A stretch of 44,188 bases of DNA from JAWPMV01 sp038527215 (lineage in GTDB: Bacteria; Bacteroidota; Bacteroidia; J057): contig JBCBGC010000062.1 of the NCBI GenBank assembly GCA_038527215.1, positions 1-44,188 on the forward strand, read 5' to 3'. A program made the position numbers and the translations under genes. The first letter of the stretch is position 1. Every line of letters starts with the position of its first letter. A model generated the notes under the pieces. It saw only the letters and a program-made list of their open reading frames with translations, was not told where the DNA came from and made no database searches. Below, one piece after another: positions 15,233 to 23,735 of the stretch.

Positions 15233-17596
15233 ATGGCAACATTAATTGGACAATCGGTCAAAAGGGTGGAGGACAGAAGGCTCCTCACCGGACAAGGAAA
15301 ATATACGGACGACATCGTCCTGGAGGGCATGCTGTATGCGCATGTGGTACGCTCTCCTTATGCCCACGCTACGATCACCAGCATTGACACCGCTGCTGCT
15401 TCAGATATGGAAGGCGTGGTGGCAGTATATACAGGAAAAGACATCGCCGAATCAGGCGTAGGCGGCGTACCCTGTGGCTGGCAGGTAGACTTCAAAAACG
15501 GAGATACCATGAAAGAGCCCCCACACCCTTTATTGGTTTCAGAAAAGGTCCTGCACATGGGAGATGGGGTGGCAGTAGTGATTGCTACCGATCGCTCTAT
15601 TGCTCGCGACGCTGCCGACTTGGTAGAGGTGGAGTATGATGAGCATGACGCGGTATTTGACGCGGCAGAAGCAGTTAAAGAAGGGGCTCCTCAGGTACAC
15701 CCTGACGCACCTGGCAACCTGGCTTTTGACTGGGAATTAGGGGATAAAGCAGCCACTGACGCTGCTATGGCTGCTGCCCATCATGTTACTACCCTGGATT
15801 TTGTGAATCAGCGGGTGGTTCCCAATGCGATTGAACCACGTGCGGCGATCGGGCATTATGAGGATGCTTACGACCGCTACACCCTGTATACTTCCACCCA
15901 GAATCCTCATCTGACCCGCCTGCTGGCCGCGGCTTTTGTCCTCGGCATTCCCGAACACAAACTACGGGTCGTTTCTTATGATGTCGGCGGGGGATTTGGT
16001 AGTAAAATTTTCCACTACACCGAAGAAGCCCTCATGTTGTGGGTAACCAAGCGCGTAGGTCGTCCGGTAAAATGGACCGCTGATCGCTCGGAAGCCTTTA
16101 TGACGGATGCGCACGGGCGCGACCACGTAACCAAAGCTGAAATGGGCTTTGATGCGGAAGGAAATATTGTTGGCCTGCGCCTCAATACCCAGGCCAATTT
16201 GGGGGCCTATCTCTCAACTTTTGCGCCTGCCGTCCCTACTTATCTACATGGAACCCTCCTACAGGGACTTTATACGACACCTGCCATTCATATTGACCTG
16301 CAGGGTGTCTTCACCCATACCAATGCCGTTGATGCCTATCGCGGAGCCGGTCGTCCTGAGGCTACCTATCTTCTGGAACGCTTGTTGGATACCGCTGCTT
16401 TGGAAATGGGCAAAGACCCCGCTCAATTGCGCTTCCAGAACTTTATTCCCCCCTTCGACGGCGTAAACGAGCCTGGATATCAGACCCAGGTGGCCCTGCA
16501 ATACGATAGTGGGAATTATGAGCCGGTGCTACAGCGCGCCCTGGAAATGGTAGGTTATGAAGATTTCCGGACCGAGCAGGCCGCAGCCAGAGCTGAAGGT
16601 CGCTATCTGGGAATCGGATTCTCTACCTATATCGAGGCTTGCGGCATTGCGCCATCTGCTGTAGTAGGGGCCCTGGGTGCCCGCGCAGGTCTGTTCGAAT
16701 CCAGCCAGGTAAGGGTACAGCCCACCGGAAAAGTCAGTGTCTACACCGGTTCCCACTCCCATGGGCAGGGGCATGAAACGACTTTTGCGCAGGTGGTAGC
16801 GGATAAGCTGGGCATTCCCCTGGAAGACGTGGAAATCATTCACGGGGACTCTGAAGCTGTGGCTTTTGGCATGGGTACCTATGGTTCTCGATCGCTGGCC
16901 GTAGGAGGTTCTGCGATTGTAAAAAGTGTAGAAAAAGTCCTGGATAAAGGGGCTAAAATTGCTGCCCATCTACTGGAAGCCAATGTGGACGATCTGGAAT
17001 ATGCTGGTGGCAAGTGGACGGTCAAAGGTACGGATAAGTCCGTAGGCTTTGGGGATGTATCCCTGACCGCTTATGTCCCGCATAACTATCCGGAAGGATT
17101 GGAGCCTGGTCTGGATTTCTCCAGCTTTTACGACCCGACCAACTTCACCTATCCCTTTGGGGCGCATATCGCCATTGTAGAGGTAGACGCTGAAACCGGG
17201 AAAGTATCCCTTAAGCGTTTTATCGCCTGTGATGATGTCGGAAACGTAATTAATCCGATGATCGTGGATGGTCAGATTCACGGAGGATTGGCCCAGGGAA
17301 TTGGACAAGCCTTGTTTGAAGGAGCGATTTATGATGAATCAGCTCAGCTGGTCAATGGTTCCTATATGGACTATACCATGCCGCGGGCGGATGATCTGCC
17401 TTCATTTGAAATTGACCGTACGGTAACCCCCTGTCCTCACAACCCATTAGGGGTAAAAGGTGCAGGTGAGGCCGGAACCATTGGTTCTACGCCCGCCGTG
17501 GTAAATGCGGTCATGGATGCCTTGTCTCCTTTCGGAATTAAAGACATCCGTATGCCGCTTACGCCTGAACGTGTATGGAACGCCATGCAGGAATAA
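15233..17596 (+). CDS. coxL: Form II CoxL-like molybdopterin-binding large subunit
   Basis: The 787-residue catalytic subunit starts MATLIGQSVKRVEDRRLLTG and shows DVGGGFGSK, THTNAVDAYRGAGRPEATYL, GSHSHGQGHETTFAQV and GVKGAGEAGTIGS, which carries the base Glu746. The active-site loop is AYRGAGR (residues 368-374). This is the form II signature and lacks the Cys of the form I AYxCSFR loop, so the Mo-S-Cu centre of genuine high-affinity CO dehydrogenase is not expected. CO oxidation by form II enzymes is doubtful, and another aldehyde or N-heterocycle substrate is possible. It lies between coxS and coxM in one transcript and needs molybdopterin cytosine dinucleotide cofactor made elsewhere. Confidence 0.92.
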   Translation: MATLIGQSVKRVEDRRLLTGQGKYTDDIVLEGMLYAHVVRSPYAHATITSIDTAAASDMEGVVAVYTGKDIAESGVGGVPCGWQVDFKNGDTMKEPPHPLLVSEKVLHMGDGVAVVIATDRSIARDAADLVEVEYDEHDAVFDAAEAVKEGAPQVHPDAPGNLAFDWELGDKAATDAAMAAAHHVTTLDFVNQRVVPNAIEPRAAIGHYEDAYDRYTLYTSTQNPHLTRLLAAAFVLGIPEHKLRVVSYDVGGGFGSKIFHYTEEALMLWVTKRVGRPVKWTADRSEAFMTDAHGRDHVTKAEMGFDAEGNIVGLRLNTQANLGAYLSTFAPAVPTYLHGTLLQGLYTTPAIHIDLQGVFTHTNAVDAYRGAGRPEATYLLERLLDTAALEMGKDPAQLRFQNFIPPFDGVNEPGYQTQVALQYDSGNYEPVLQRALEMVGYEDFRTEQAAARAEGRYLGIGFSTYIEACGIAPSAVVGALGARAGLFESSQVRVQPTGKVSVYTGSHSHGQGHETTFAQVVADKLGIPLEDVEIIHGDSEAVAFGMGTYGSRSLAVGGSAIVKSVEKVLDKGAKIAAHLLEANVDDLEYAGGKWTVKGTDKSVGFGDVSLTAYVPHNYPEGLEPGLDFSSFYDPTNFTYPFGAHIAIVEVDAETGKVSLKRFIACDDVGNVINPMIVDGQIHGGLAQGIGQALFEGAIYDESAQLVNGSYMDYTMPRADDLPSFEIDRTVTPCPHNPLGVKGAGEAGTIGSTPAVVNAVMDALSPFGIKDIRMPLTPERVWNAMQE

Positions 17597-17629
17597 GGCT
17601 TTTGTCCAAATTCTTAACCTACTTAGAAA

Positions 17630-18478
17630 ATGATACCTGAAAAATTCACATATCATAGAGCGTCATCCGTCAGCGAAGCCCTGCAAATGATGGGCGCGCA
17701 TGACGACGCCAAAATTCTGGCGGGCGGACATAGCCTCTTGCCTGCAATGAAACTGCGACTGAACGCTCCTGGCAACCTCATTGATATATCTCGCATTGCT
17801 GAATTACGCTATGTAAGAGATGGGGGAGATCATATCGCCATTGGGGCGGGAGCTACCCATTACGACATCGAAAGCTCCGCACTGGTGCAGGCTGAAATGC
17901 CCATGATGTCTCAAGCTGCTGGTTTGATTGGCGACCCCGCGGTACGCAACATGGGGACCATCGGGGGCAGTATTGCCCACGCTGACCCAGCGGCTGATTG
18001 GCCTGCTTCTCTTCTCGCGGCCAATGCATCGGTGGTGATGCAAAGTGCAGGCGGAAGCCGTACCGTTACTGCCGGGGATTTCTTCCAGGGCTTTTATGCC
18101 ACCGCTTTAGAGGATGGAGAGCTGATTACCGAAATCCGCGTACCCAAAGCACCCGGCATGTCCTCGGCTTACGCCAAGTTTATGCAGCCAGCTTCCCGCT
18201 TTGCCATTGTCGGCTGTGCCGCGATGCTCCGCATGGAGGGTGGAAACTTTGGCGAGGTACGGATTGGTTTTACCGGGGTGGGTGATGTGCCTTTTCGGGA
18301 TGCAGGCATCGAAGGAGCCCTGGCTGGTCAGGCTGCTAACGCAGAGAACATTGCGGCTGCCTGCGCCCAGGCTGCCGCTGGACGCGACATCTTGAGTGAC
18401 CATTTTGCTTCGGAGAAATACCGGAAGCATTTGGCTGGTGTGTATGCCAAGCGAGCCATCATGGCTGCTATGGGCTAA
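17630..18478 (+). CDS. coxM: FAD-binding medium subunit (CoxM-like)
   Basis: The 282-residue flavoprotein has the FAD-binding motifs AGGHSLLPAMKLRL near residues 31-44 and the NMGTIGGSIAHADPAADWP stretch near 105-123. A C-terminal CO dehydrogenase flavoprotein domain follows, around FRDAGIEGALAG. It accepts electrons from the 2Fe-2S subunit and passes them to the respiratory chain or another acceptor. It lies 33 bp after coxL and ends the structural operon; a strong hairpin terminator follows within 30 bp. Coding composition resembles the neighbours, with no sign of recent transfer. Confidence 0.92.
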   Translation: MIPEKFTYHRASSVSEALQMMGAHDDAKILAGGHSLLPAMKLRLNAPGNLIDISRIAELRYVRDGGDHIAIGAGATHYDIESSALVQAEMPMMSQAAGLIGDPAVRNMGTIGGSIAHADPAADWPASLLAANASVVMQSAGGSRTVTAGDFFQGFYATALEDGELITEIRVPKAPGMSSAYAKFMQPASRFAIVGCAAMLRMEGGNFGEVRIGFTGVGDVPFRDAGIEGALAGQAANAENIAAACAQAAAGRDILSDHFASEKYRKHLAGVYAKRAIMAAMG

Positions 18479-18504
18479 GGCCCTGCCGATAAAACAACAA
18501 CATG

Positions 18505-18540
18505 AGCCATCCCGAATTTTGGGATGGCTTATTTCTTTTT
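18505..18540 (+). terminator. Terminator of the coxGSLM operon
   Basis: A 9-bp perfect stem, AGCCATCCC (18505-18513) with GGGATGGCT (18521-18529), has loop GAATTTT and a T-rich tail TATTTCTTTTT. It lies 27 bp after the coxM stop. Part of it (CATCCCGAATTTTG) recurs in inverted orientation at 18979-18992. Confidence 0.85.
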
Positions 18541-18633
18541 AGGCAATTTTTGAGACGGACAGGAAAGGGCTATTGACTAAATGGAGATAAGCTGTCGGGG
18601 TCGTAGACCCCGGCATTTATTTCTTCGAAGGTC

Positions 18634-18673
18634 TCTGCGATCTATATGTAATCATGGAGACCCCGGATAAGTC
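18634..18673 (+). repeat. 40-bp direct repeat, copy A
   Basis: Begins TCTGCGATCTATATGTAATC and ends CCCCGGATAAGTC. It matches 18852-18891 at 39 of 40 positions; the single difference is A at 18644 versus T at 18862. Confidence 0.9.
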
Positions 18674-18851
18674 ATTTTCCCTGGTGGTCAAATGCCTTTC
18701 CGGGGTGACAAAAAAAAGGTGTCGGTTGTGTGGTTTGGTAGCTATCCTGATCTCCTGATGATCTCATTCCTTTTCCCCCCTTTGTCACCCCGGAAGCTCC
18801 TCCGACTGTAAGGAGGTGAGCTATCCGGGGTCTCTCGCTCCGGTACCGTTT

Positions 18852-18891
18852 TCTGCGATCTTTATGTAATCATGGAGACCCCGGATAAGTC
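18852..18891 (+). repeat. 40-bp direct repeat, copy B
   Basis: Begins TCTGCGATCTTTATGTAATC and ends CCCCGGATAAGTC. It is the second copy of 18634-18673 in the same orientation, and both run into a CCGGGG-ended inverted arm. Confidence 0.9.
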
Positions 18892-19022
18892 TTTTCGCTA
18901 GCGCTCAAAGTCTTTCCGGGGACATATTGGTGAGTGGTTAGGGTTCCAACAAGCGTATTGATGTAATCCTGGCTTATGCAAAATTCGGGATGCCCCTTTT
19001 TTTATGCCTCTTCTTCAGGCTG

Positions 19023-20495
19023 CTATTTCCCTGGCAGAGGGACTTTTTGGTCCAGAGGCAAAGGCGATTCATATTTTTTGCCCTGGCTTTTTTCCTGAAA
19101 ATAGGCCTTGGCAGCTGCCAGCAGTTCTTCGTCCATCAATAAATCCACTCCGGTAGCGGCGATCACCTGGCTGGCAATTCTGGCTCCTTTGCGTCCGGCG
19201 GTCGTGCCATGGCAGGCACTGGTGGCCCAACTATGCCAGGGAACATCTTCGGCAGCGGTGGTGATGGAAAAGCCCGCCGTAGGCGTAATCCAGCTTACTT
19301 CGGCTACATCCGTGGAACCCCCACTGACCGGCCCTGCCTGATCCGCTAGCGGGGCAATTTCGGTACTGAAACCGGTTTGAGGTTTGTTGACAAAAGCCTG
19401 CAGGGTCCTGCCGAATCTTTGCTCTTCCTCGGTGAAGTCTGGCGCCCCGATCATCACCATATTTTTCTGCAGGGCTTCCTGCATGGGACGATTGAGCAGG
19501 TATTCGTGAACCCCGGTAATCAGAAATACCTTATGGGTAGTAGCTGTAGCCAGGGCTGCCCCTTCGGCAATTTTCAGAATGCGTTGGTAGTAGCGATTTA
19601 CTTCGTCTCGGTTCACATCCCGGACAAAATACCAGACTTTGGCGTATTCAGGCACGACATTCGGGGCGTCTCCGGCCCGGGGGATCACATAGTGGATGCG
19701 GGTAGTAGGTTTCACGTGCTCCCGCATCAGGTTGACCCCATAGTTCATCATCTCTACCGCGTCCAGGGCGGAACGTCCATTCCAGGGATCGGCAGAGGCA
19801 TGAGCGGCTTGCCCGAAAAATTCTATTTCGAAATTGTTCATGGCCCGGCCGCTTTGGTTTTTGACCGAGTTGTCGGTGCCGGGGTGCCAGTCAATGACCG
19901 CATCCACCCCATCAAAAACGCCTGCCTTGGCCATGTATACTTTCCCAACTACGGTTTCTTCCGCTGGGGTACCAAAGAGCTTAACCGTCCCAGACAGCTT
20001 ACGTTTTTCTATCACCTGAGCCAGCGCCAGGGCTCCTCCTACCGAAGCTGCCCCAAAGAGATTGTGGCCACAGCCATGTCCGGAAGTGATGCCATCTTTC
20101 CGCGCCTTTTTTTCGGGTACGGGTTCATTGCCTACTCCTGGAAGCGCGTCAAACTCTGCCAGGATCCCAATGACCGGGGAGCCTGAGCCATAGGATGCCA
20201 CAAAAGCCGTAGGCATACCTGCCACATTGCGCTCAAGGCTAAAGCCCGCTTTTTCCAATTGCTCCATCAGCAGTTTCGCAGACTGATCCTCCAGCAAGGC
20301 GGTTTCGGAATACTCCCATAATTTCTCTGACATCATGTCCACCTGAGCTCCCAATGCTTTAGCTGCTTCAATAGCTTCAGCCTTTACTTTCTCTAATTTT
20401 TGGGCTTGTAGAGAAAATCCGGGAAACAGGTAAAATAGTCCAGCGAGTAAAGCCCAGCTTAGGAGGATTTTACCCTGAATGTTTAGCTTAATCAT
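19023..20495 (-). CDS. Secreted M20 family amidohydrolase (AbgB-like)
   Basis: The 490-residue zinc peptidase-like protein begins with a signal peptide (IQGKILLSWALLAGLFYLFPGFSLQAQ). It contains the M20D motifs ILAEFDALPGVGNE, ITSGHGCGHNLFG, GTPAEETVVGK, DWHPG and EIEFFGQAAHASADPWNGR (dimerisation domain). Closest in style are aminobenzoyl-glutamate or indole-acetyl-amino-acid hydrolases, which cleave amide bonds of acylated amino acids; export suggests scavenging. The frame is open to 20555, but ATG 20493-20495 puts the signal peptide at the N-terminus. It is transcribed against the cox genes and separates coxGSLM from coxDE. Confidence 0.88.
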   Translation of the reverse strand: MIKLNIQGKILLSWALLAGLFYLFPGFSLQAQKLEKVKAEAIEAAKALGAQVDMMSEKLWEYSETALLEDQSAKLLMEQLEKAGFSLERNVAGMPTAFVASYGSGSPVIGILAEFDALPGVGNEPVPEKKARKDGITSGHGCGHNLFGAASVGGALALAQVIEKRKLSGTVKLFGTPAEETVVGKVYMAKAGVFDGVDAVIDWHPGTDNSVKNQSGRAMNNFEIEFFGQAAHASADPWNGRSALDAVEMMNYGVNLMREHVKPTTRIHYVIPRAGDAPNVVPEYAKVWYFVRDVNRDEVNRYYQRILKIAEGAALATATTHKVFLITGVHEYLLNRPMQEALQKNMVMIGAPDFTEEEQRFGRTLQAFVNKPQTGFSTEIAPLADQAGPVSGGSTDVAEVSWITPTAGFSITTAAEDVPWHSWATSACHGTTAGRKGARIASQVIAATGVDLLMDEELLAAAKAYFQEKSQGKKYESPLPLDQKVPLPGK

Positions 20496-20615
20496 AGTAG
20501 TTTCGAGTTGATTTTCTGTAATTTTAGATGGGCAACAAACAAATCTGCTTGCCACTTACTTATAAAATAGGCATCATCGCCCATATTTCCGCTAGTTTTA
20601 TCAATCTCCTCCCGT

Positions 20616-21515
20616 ATGAACCAGTCCGAACTCGCCCGAATTCAGCAGATGTTGGCAGAGCAGGGTTACATTACTGAGGCGCCCATTGTGATGTCTGTTT
20701 TTCTGGCGATGCAACTGGGCAAGCCTTTATTGATTGAAGGTCCTGCTGGGGTAGGTAAAACGGAAATCGCCAAAGTCATGGCCCGGGCCCTGGATACAGA
20801 TTTGATTCGGCTGCAATGCTATGAAGGCCTCGATGCCCATCATGCTCTTTACGAGTGGAACTATCAACGCCAACTCCTGCACTTGAAGATGGAGGAAGGC
20901 AGTGAGAAAAGCCTGAAGGAAAAAGAGCAAGATTTATTCAGCGATGATTTCCTCTTAAAAAGGCCCCTGCTACAAGCCATTACCCATCATAAACCTCCGG
21001 TCCTGCTGATTGACGAGATTGACCGGGCAGAAGAGGAATTTGAGAGTTTTTTGCTGGAAGTGTTGTCGGATTGGCAAATCAGTATCCCCGAAATCGGCAC
21101 GATTCACGCCACGCATAAACCTTATGTGGTGGTAACCTCCAACCGAGTGCGGGAGCTTTCTGAGGCTTTGCGCCGCAGGTGCCTGTACCTTTGGATTGAT
21201 TATCCGGACTTTGAAAAGGAAGTGGCCATTGTCAAAGGAAAGGTCCCGCATATTGACGGACAGTTGGCAGAGCAGATTTGCCGCTTTATGCATGAGGTAA
21301 GAAAAATGCGGCTGGAAAAGGTGCCTGGCGTAGCAGAGACCCTGGATTGGGCCACCGCCCTGGCTTCCCTGCACATTGATCATTTAGAACCTCAACTGGT
21401 GGAAGATACCCTGGGGGTAATCCTCAAGGATTGGCAGGATATCCGGGAAACCCAACTTTCTCTTTCCGAATTATTGGAAAAAGTAGGCGTTAGCTCAAAA
21501 TTGGAGGAACTGTAA
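20616..21515 (+). CDS. coxD: MoxR-type AAA+ ATPase, CoxD-like
   Basis: The 299-residue AAA+ ATPase has Walker A GPAGVGKTE at residues 42-50, Walker B PPVLLIDEIDRAEEEFESFL near 127-146, sensor-type VVTSNRVRELSEALRRRC, and a C-terminal lid. It has the CoxD form of MoxR. In Oligotropha CoxD, with the von Willebrand protein CoxE, inserts sulfur and copper at the active site of CO dehydrogenase. The next gene, a CoxE homologue, starts 1 bp after its stop, so the two are translationally coupled. Together with the upstream coxSLM this supports a maturation role. The form II large subunit lacks the copper-binding Cys, so only part of that chemistry may apply. Confidence 0.9.
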   Translation: MNQSELARIQQMLAEQGYITEAPIVMSVFLAMQLGKPLLIEGPAGVGKTEIAKVMARALDTDLIRLQCYEGLDAHHALYEWNYQRQLLHLKMEEGSEKSLKEKEQDLFSDDFLLKRPLLQAITHHKPPVLLIDEIDRAEEEFESFLLEVLSDWQISIPEIGTIHATHKPYVVVTSNRVRELSEALRRRCLYLWIDYPDFEKEVAIVKGKVPHIDGQLAEQICRFMHEVRKMRLEKVPGVAETLDWATALASLHIDHLEPQLVEDTLGVILKDWQDIRETQLSLSELLEKVGVSSKLEEL

Positions 21516-21516
21516 G

Positions 21517-22725
21517 ATGGCAGAGGAATCTTCCATGATCCGTCGGTATACCTCATTGAGTCATAACCTCATTGCCTTTGGCCGTTATCTCCGGGCCAAG
21601 GGACTGCCTGTCAGTCCTACGGACATTGCCGATGCCATGACCGCCCTGCAATTATTACCTCCGGACGATCCCGCCCGTTTTCAACTCATGCTGCGGGCTA
21701 GTCTTACCAAATCTCCCCAGGAGCAAGCGCTGTTTGATTTGGTGTATGAAGATTACTGGCGTCAGGTCCAGCGAGCGGTCGACAGCAAGATCAAAACGGT
21801 AGAGGTGGAAAGCGAGCAAAAACCCAAACGGAAGAAACCCGAGAAAAGGCCGGACTTGCCGAATCTTCATGCCATCAAAGATTGGCTCAAAGGAGGGCAG
21901 GAATCAGAGGAAGAGGCAGAAATGGCCACCTACAGTGCGGTAAAGGTGCTGGGCAACCGGGATTTTTCCTCTTTTACCGAAGAAGAACTATCGGAAATCA
22001 TGGAAGTGGTGGAGGCCCTGGCCCGTAAGTTAGCTACGCGATACGACCGCCGTTACCGCAAAAGCCCTCGTAGAAATCAGCTGGACCTGAGGGGTAGTAT
22101 TCGCAAAAACCTCCAGTATGGAACGGATATCGTGGACCTGACCTGGCGGGATCGCAAGATGCGCCGCATGAAACTGGTGGTGCTCTGTGATGTGAGTAAA
22201 TCCATGGAGCTTTACAGCCGCTTCCTGGTGCAATTTATTTACGGTTTCCAGCATGTGTATAAACGGATTCGCAGCTTCGTATTTGGTACGGAAGTGCATG
22301 AGGTATCGGAATCTTTGCGGGACAAAAAATTCACGGCGGCTCTACAAAAGATGGGAGACCAGGTGATGGAGTGGGGGAGTGGGACCCGGATTGGTCATTC
22401 CCTCCGGCAGTTCCTGGAGACTCCAGCAGGAAGGAGGCTGGATCATCAAACTATCGTGATGATACTGAGTGATGGGTGGGATACCGGAGAGCCAGAAGTT
22501 CTGGAGGAAAGCATGAAAGAAATCCATCAAAAGGCAGCTGGCGTTATTTGGCTGAATCCCCTGGCGGGTAGCGCGGCCTTTTCTCCGGAAGCTAAAGGCA
22601 TGGAGGTTGCCATGCCCTATATTGATGTTTTTGCCTCGGCTCACAGCATTGGAAGCCTCAAAGAAATTCTCCGCCATCTTCGCAAAGTAGAGAAAGGACG
22701 CATTCGCCGCCGCCAGGCCGTGTAA
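21517..22725 (+). CDS. coxE: VWA domain-containing protein, CoxE-like
   Basis: The 402-residue protein has a charged N-terminal helical region (with a Lys-rich stretch near residues 95-110) and a C-terminal von Willebrand factor A domain. The MIDAS-type motif is LVVLCDVSKSMELYSRF near 218-234, with TRIGHSLRQFL and VMILSDGWDTGEPE further on. This is the CoxE architecture; CoxE partners the AAA+ ATPase CoxD in maturing aerobic molybdenum hydroxylases. It ends the coxDE pair. No XdhC/CoxF homologue follows; the next gene is an unrelated methyltransferase, so sulfuration would require proteins encoded elsewhere. Confidence 0.88.
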   Translation: MAEESSMIRRYTSLSHNLIAFGRYLRAKGLPVSPTDIADAMTALQLLPPDDPARFQLMLRASLTKSPQEQALFDLVYEDYWRQVQRAVDSKIKTVEVESEQKPKRKKPEKRPDLPNLHAIKDWLKGGQESEEEAEMATYSAVKVLGNRDFSSFTEEELSEIMEVVEALARKLATRYDRRYRKSPRRNQLDLRGSIRKNLQYGTDIVDLTWRDRKMRRMKLVVLCDVSKSMELYSRFLVQFIYGFQHVYKRIRSFVFGTEVHEVSESLRDKKFTAALQKMGDQVMEWGSGTRIGHSLRQFLETPAGRRLDHQTIVMILSDGWDTGEPEVLEESMKEIHQKAAGVIWLNPLAGSAAFSPEAKGMEVAMPYIDVFASAHSIGSLKEILRHLRKVEKGRIRRRQAV

Positions 22726-22808
22726 GGATCGATCCAAATTTTCTGCCTTTTTGCTTTCATTCGAGTCTTCTCCTCACTTATTTTGCCCATTCGAATAGCT
22801 AAGCACCA

Positions 22809-22828
22809 CGGGATGATCCTTCATCCCG
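22809..22828 (+). repeat. GC-rich hairpin in the coxE-methyltransferase gap
   Basis: CGGGATGA (22809-22816) pairs perfectly with TCATCCCG (22821-22828) around a TCCT loop. There is no T-run, so it is not a standard terminator. It lies 15 bp upstream of the methyltransferase start and could affect its translation, or be a stray copy of the CCCGG-type palindromes seen elsewhere in the window. Confidence 0.6.
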
Positions 22829-22843
22829 GAAATATGCCACCTT

Positions 22844-23686
22844 ATGAAATCTAAACTTGCTCGCCTGGGAGATAAGCAGTTTTTTGCCCTTTGTGGCAGT
22901 CTCCTGGGGCTGGCGTTGGTCGTAGGCGTGATTGAAAAATCTTTTTTGCCCAGCACCACTCCCATGCTTTTTCACCTCAGCCTGGTCTTTGGACTGATGC
23001 TTACGATCTGGGTACTCAGTCTCAGAAATGAGGAAAAGCGCCAGAAATTACGGAAGCAAATCCGCGGAGACTATCAAAATGTAGAGGCCCTTTTTTCCCT
23101 TTACCAACAAATCAACCCCAGGCTACCCTTACCCATCATGCGGGGTTGGGCAGCCTCTCCGGATTTCCTCAATGTGCTGGTAGAACTGGTGCGGACCCGG
23201 AAGCCCAAGGTAATTGTAGAATGTGGTTCTGGTACCTCCAGCCTGGTTTCCGGATACCTGCTGGAAGAACTCGGGCAAGGAAAGGTATACTCCCTGGACC
23301 ATGAGGCTTATTATGGCGCCGAAACGACGCAAAGGCTGGCCCTGCATGGGCTTTCGGAGCAGGTGGAGGTCTTTCACGCCCCGCTCATCCAACACCAAAT
23401 TGAAGGCAAATCCTGGCAATGGTATGATTTCTCGGCCCTGCCTGCCGAGGTGCGCATTGACTTGCTGGTGATCGATGGCCCTCCTAGTTCCATTCAGCAT
23501 CAGGCGCGATATCCTGCTCTGCCCTTACTGGCTGGGAGGATGAGTGCTGAGGCCACCATTTTGCTGGATGACTATGACCGGCCGGAGGATACGGCCCTCG
23601 TCAAAAGATGGGTAGCCGAATTTGAGGGATGGACCTTGAAAGAAATAGGGACCGAAAAAGGGGCCGCGGTGTTAACCAAAAAATAA
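22844..23686 (+). CDS. Membrane-anchored class I SAM-dependent methyltransferase-like protein
   Basis: The 280-residue protein has two predicted N-terminal membrane helices (FFALCGSLLGLALVVGVIE and LFHLSLVFGLMLTIWVLSL, residues 13-60), followed by a short coiled segment. A Rossmann-type methyltransferase domain comes next, with motif I KVIVECGSGTSSLVSG near 126-140, acidic VYSLDHE for ribose binding, LLVIDGPPSS, and ILLDDYDRPED. It resembles the class I methyltransferase group often found with glycan genes. The substrate is unknown. It may be co-transcribed with coxE, 118 bp upstream, but a hairpin in between makes this uncertain. Confidence 0.78.
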   Translation: MKSKLARLGDKQFFALCGSLLGLALVVGVIEKSFLPSTTPMLFHLSLVFGLMLTIWVLSLRNEEKRQKLRKQIRGDYQNVEALFSLYQQINPRLPLPIMRGWAASPDFLNVLVELVRTRKPKVIVECGSGTSSLVSGYLLEELGQGKVYSLDHEAYYGAETTQRLALHGLSEQVEVFHAPLIQHQIEGKSWQWYDFSALPAEVRIDLLVIDGPPSSIQHQARYPALPLLAGRMSAEATILLDDYDRPEDTALVKRWVAEFEGWTLKEIGTEKGAAVLTKK

Positions 23687-23687
23687 A

Positions 23688-23712
23688 GTCCCGACATCCT
23701 GGATGCCGGGAC
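23688..23712 (+). repeat. Hairpin just after the methyltransferase gene
   Basis: GTCCCGACATCC (23688-23699) faces GGATGCCGGGAC (23701-23712), a 12-bp inverted repeat with one mismatch, starting 1 bp after the stop codon. It lacks a T-run, so termination is possible but not textbook. Confidence 0.65.
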
Positions 23713-23735
23713 CTGATACGAGAAGGATCAGCTAC

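Larger units (their letters stand above)
18508..18992. repeat. Intergenic repeat island bounded by 14-bp inverted repeats
   Basis: This 544-bp gene-free gap holds no convincing ORF but much repeat structure. The ends are CATCCCGAATTTTG (18508-18521) and its exact inverse (18979-18992). Inside, a 40-bp direct repeat occurs at 18634-18673 and 18852-18891 with one mismatch. Three units each pair ACCCCGGA with TCCGGGG(T): 18660-18706, 18787-18831 (opposite orientation, with an extended GCTC/GAGC stem) and 18878-18921. A further hairpin, CGGGGTC-gta-GACCCCG, is near 18597-18613. It resembles clustered REP/BIME-like or MITE-derived DNA. No mobile-element protein is present. Confidence 0.7.

Noticed and set aside
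15233..17596. Form I (true) aerobic CO dehydrogenase large subunit
   Set aside because: The active-site loop is AYRGAGR, not AYxCSFR; it is form II, so CO dehydrogenase function is not assumed.
18634..18921. Possible CRISPR array in the intergenic island
   Set aside because: Only two direct copies 218 bp apart plus one inverted relative; no regular spacers and no cas genes.
19377..20186. Long plus-strand frame of 269 codons
   Set aside because: It is the antisense shadow of the M20 amidohydrolase, which has all catalytic motifs and a signal peptide; the plus-strand frame has no recognisable domain.
22844..23686. CoxF/XdhC maturation factor after coxE
   Set aside because: The protein has two membrane helices and a SAM-binding motif I, not the XdhC domain.
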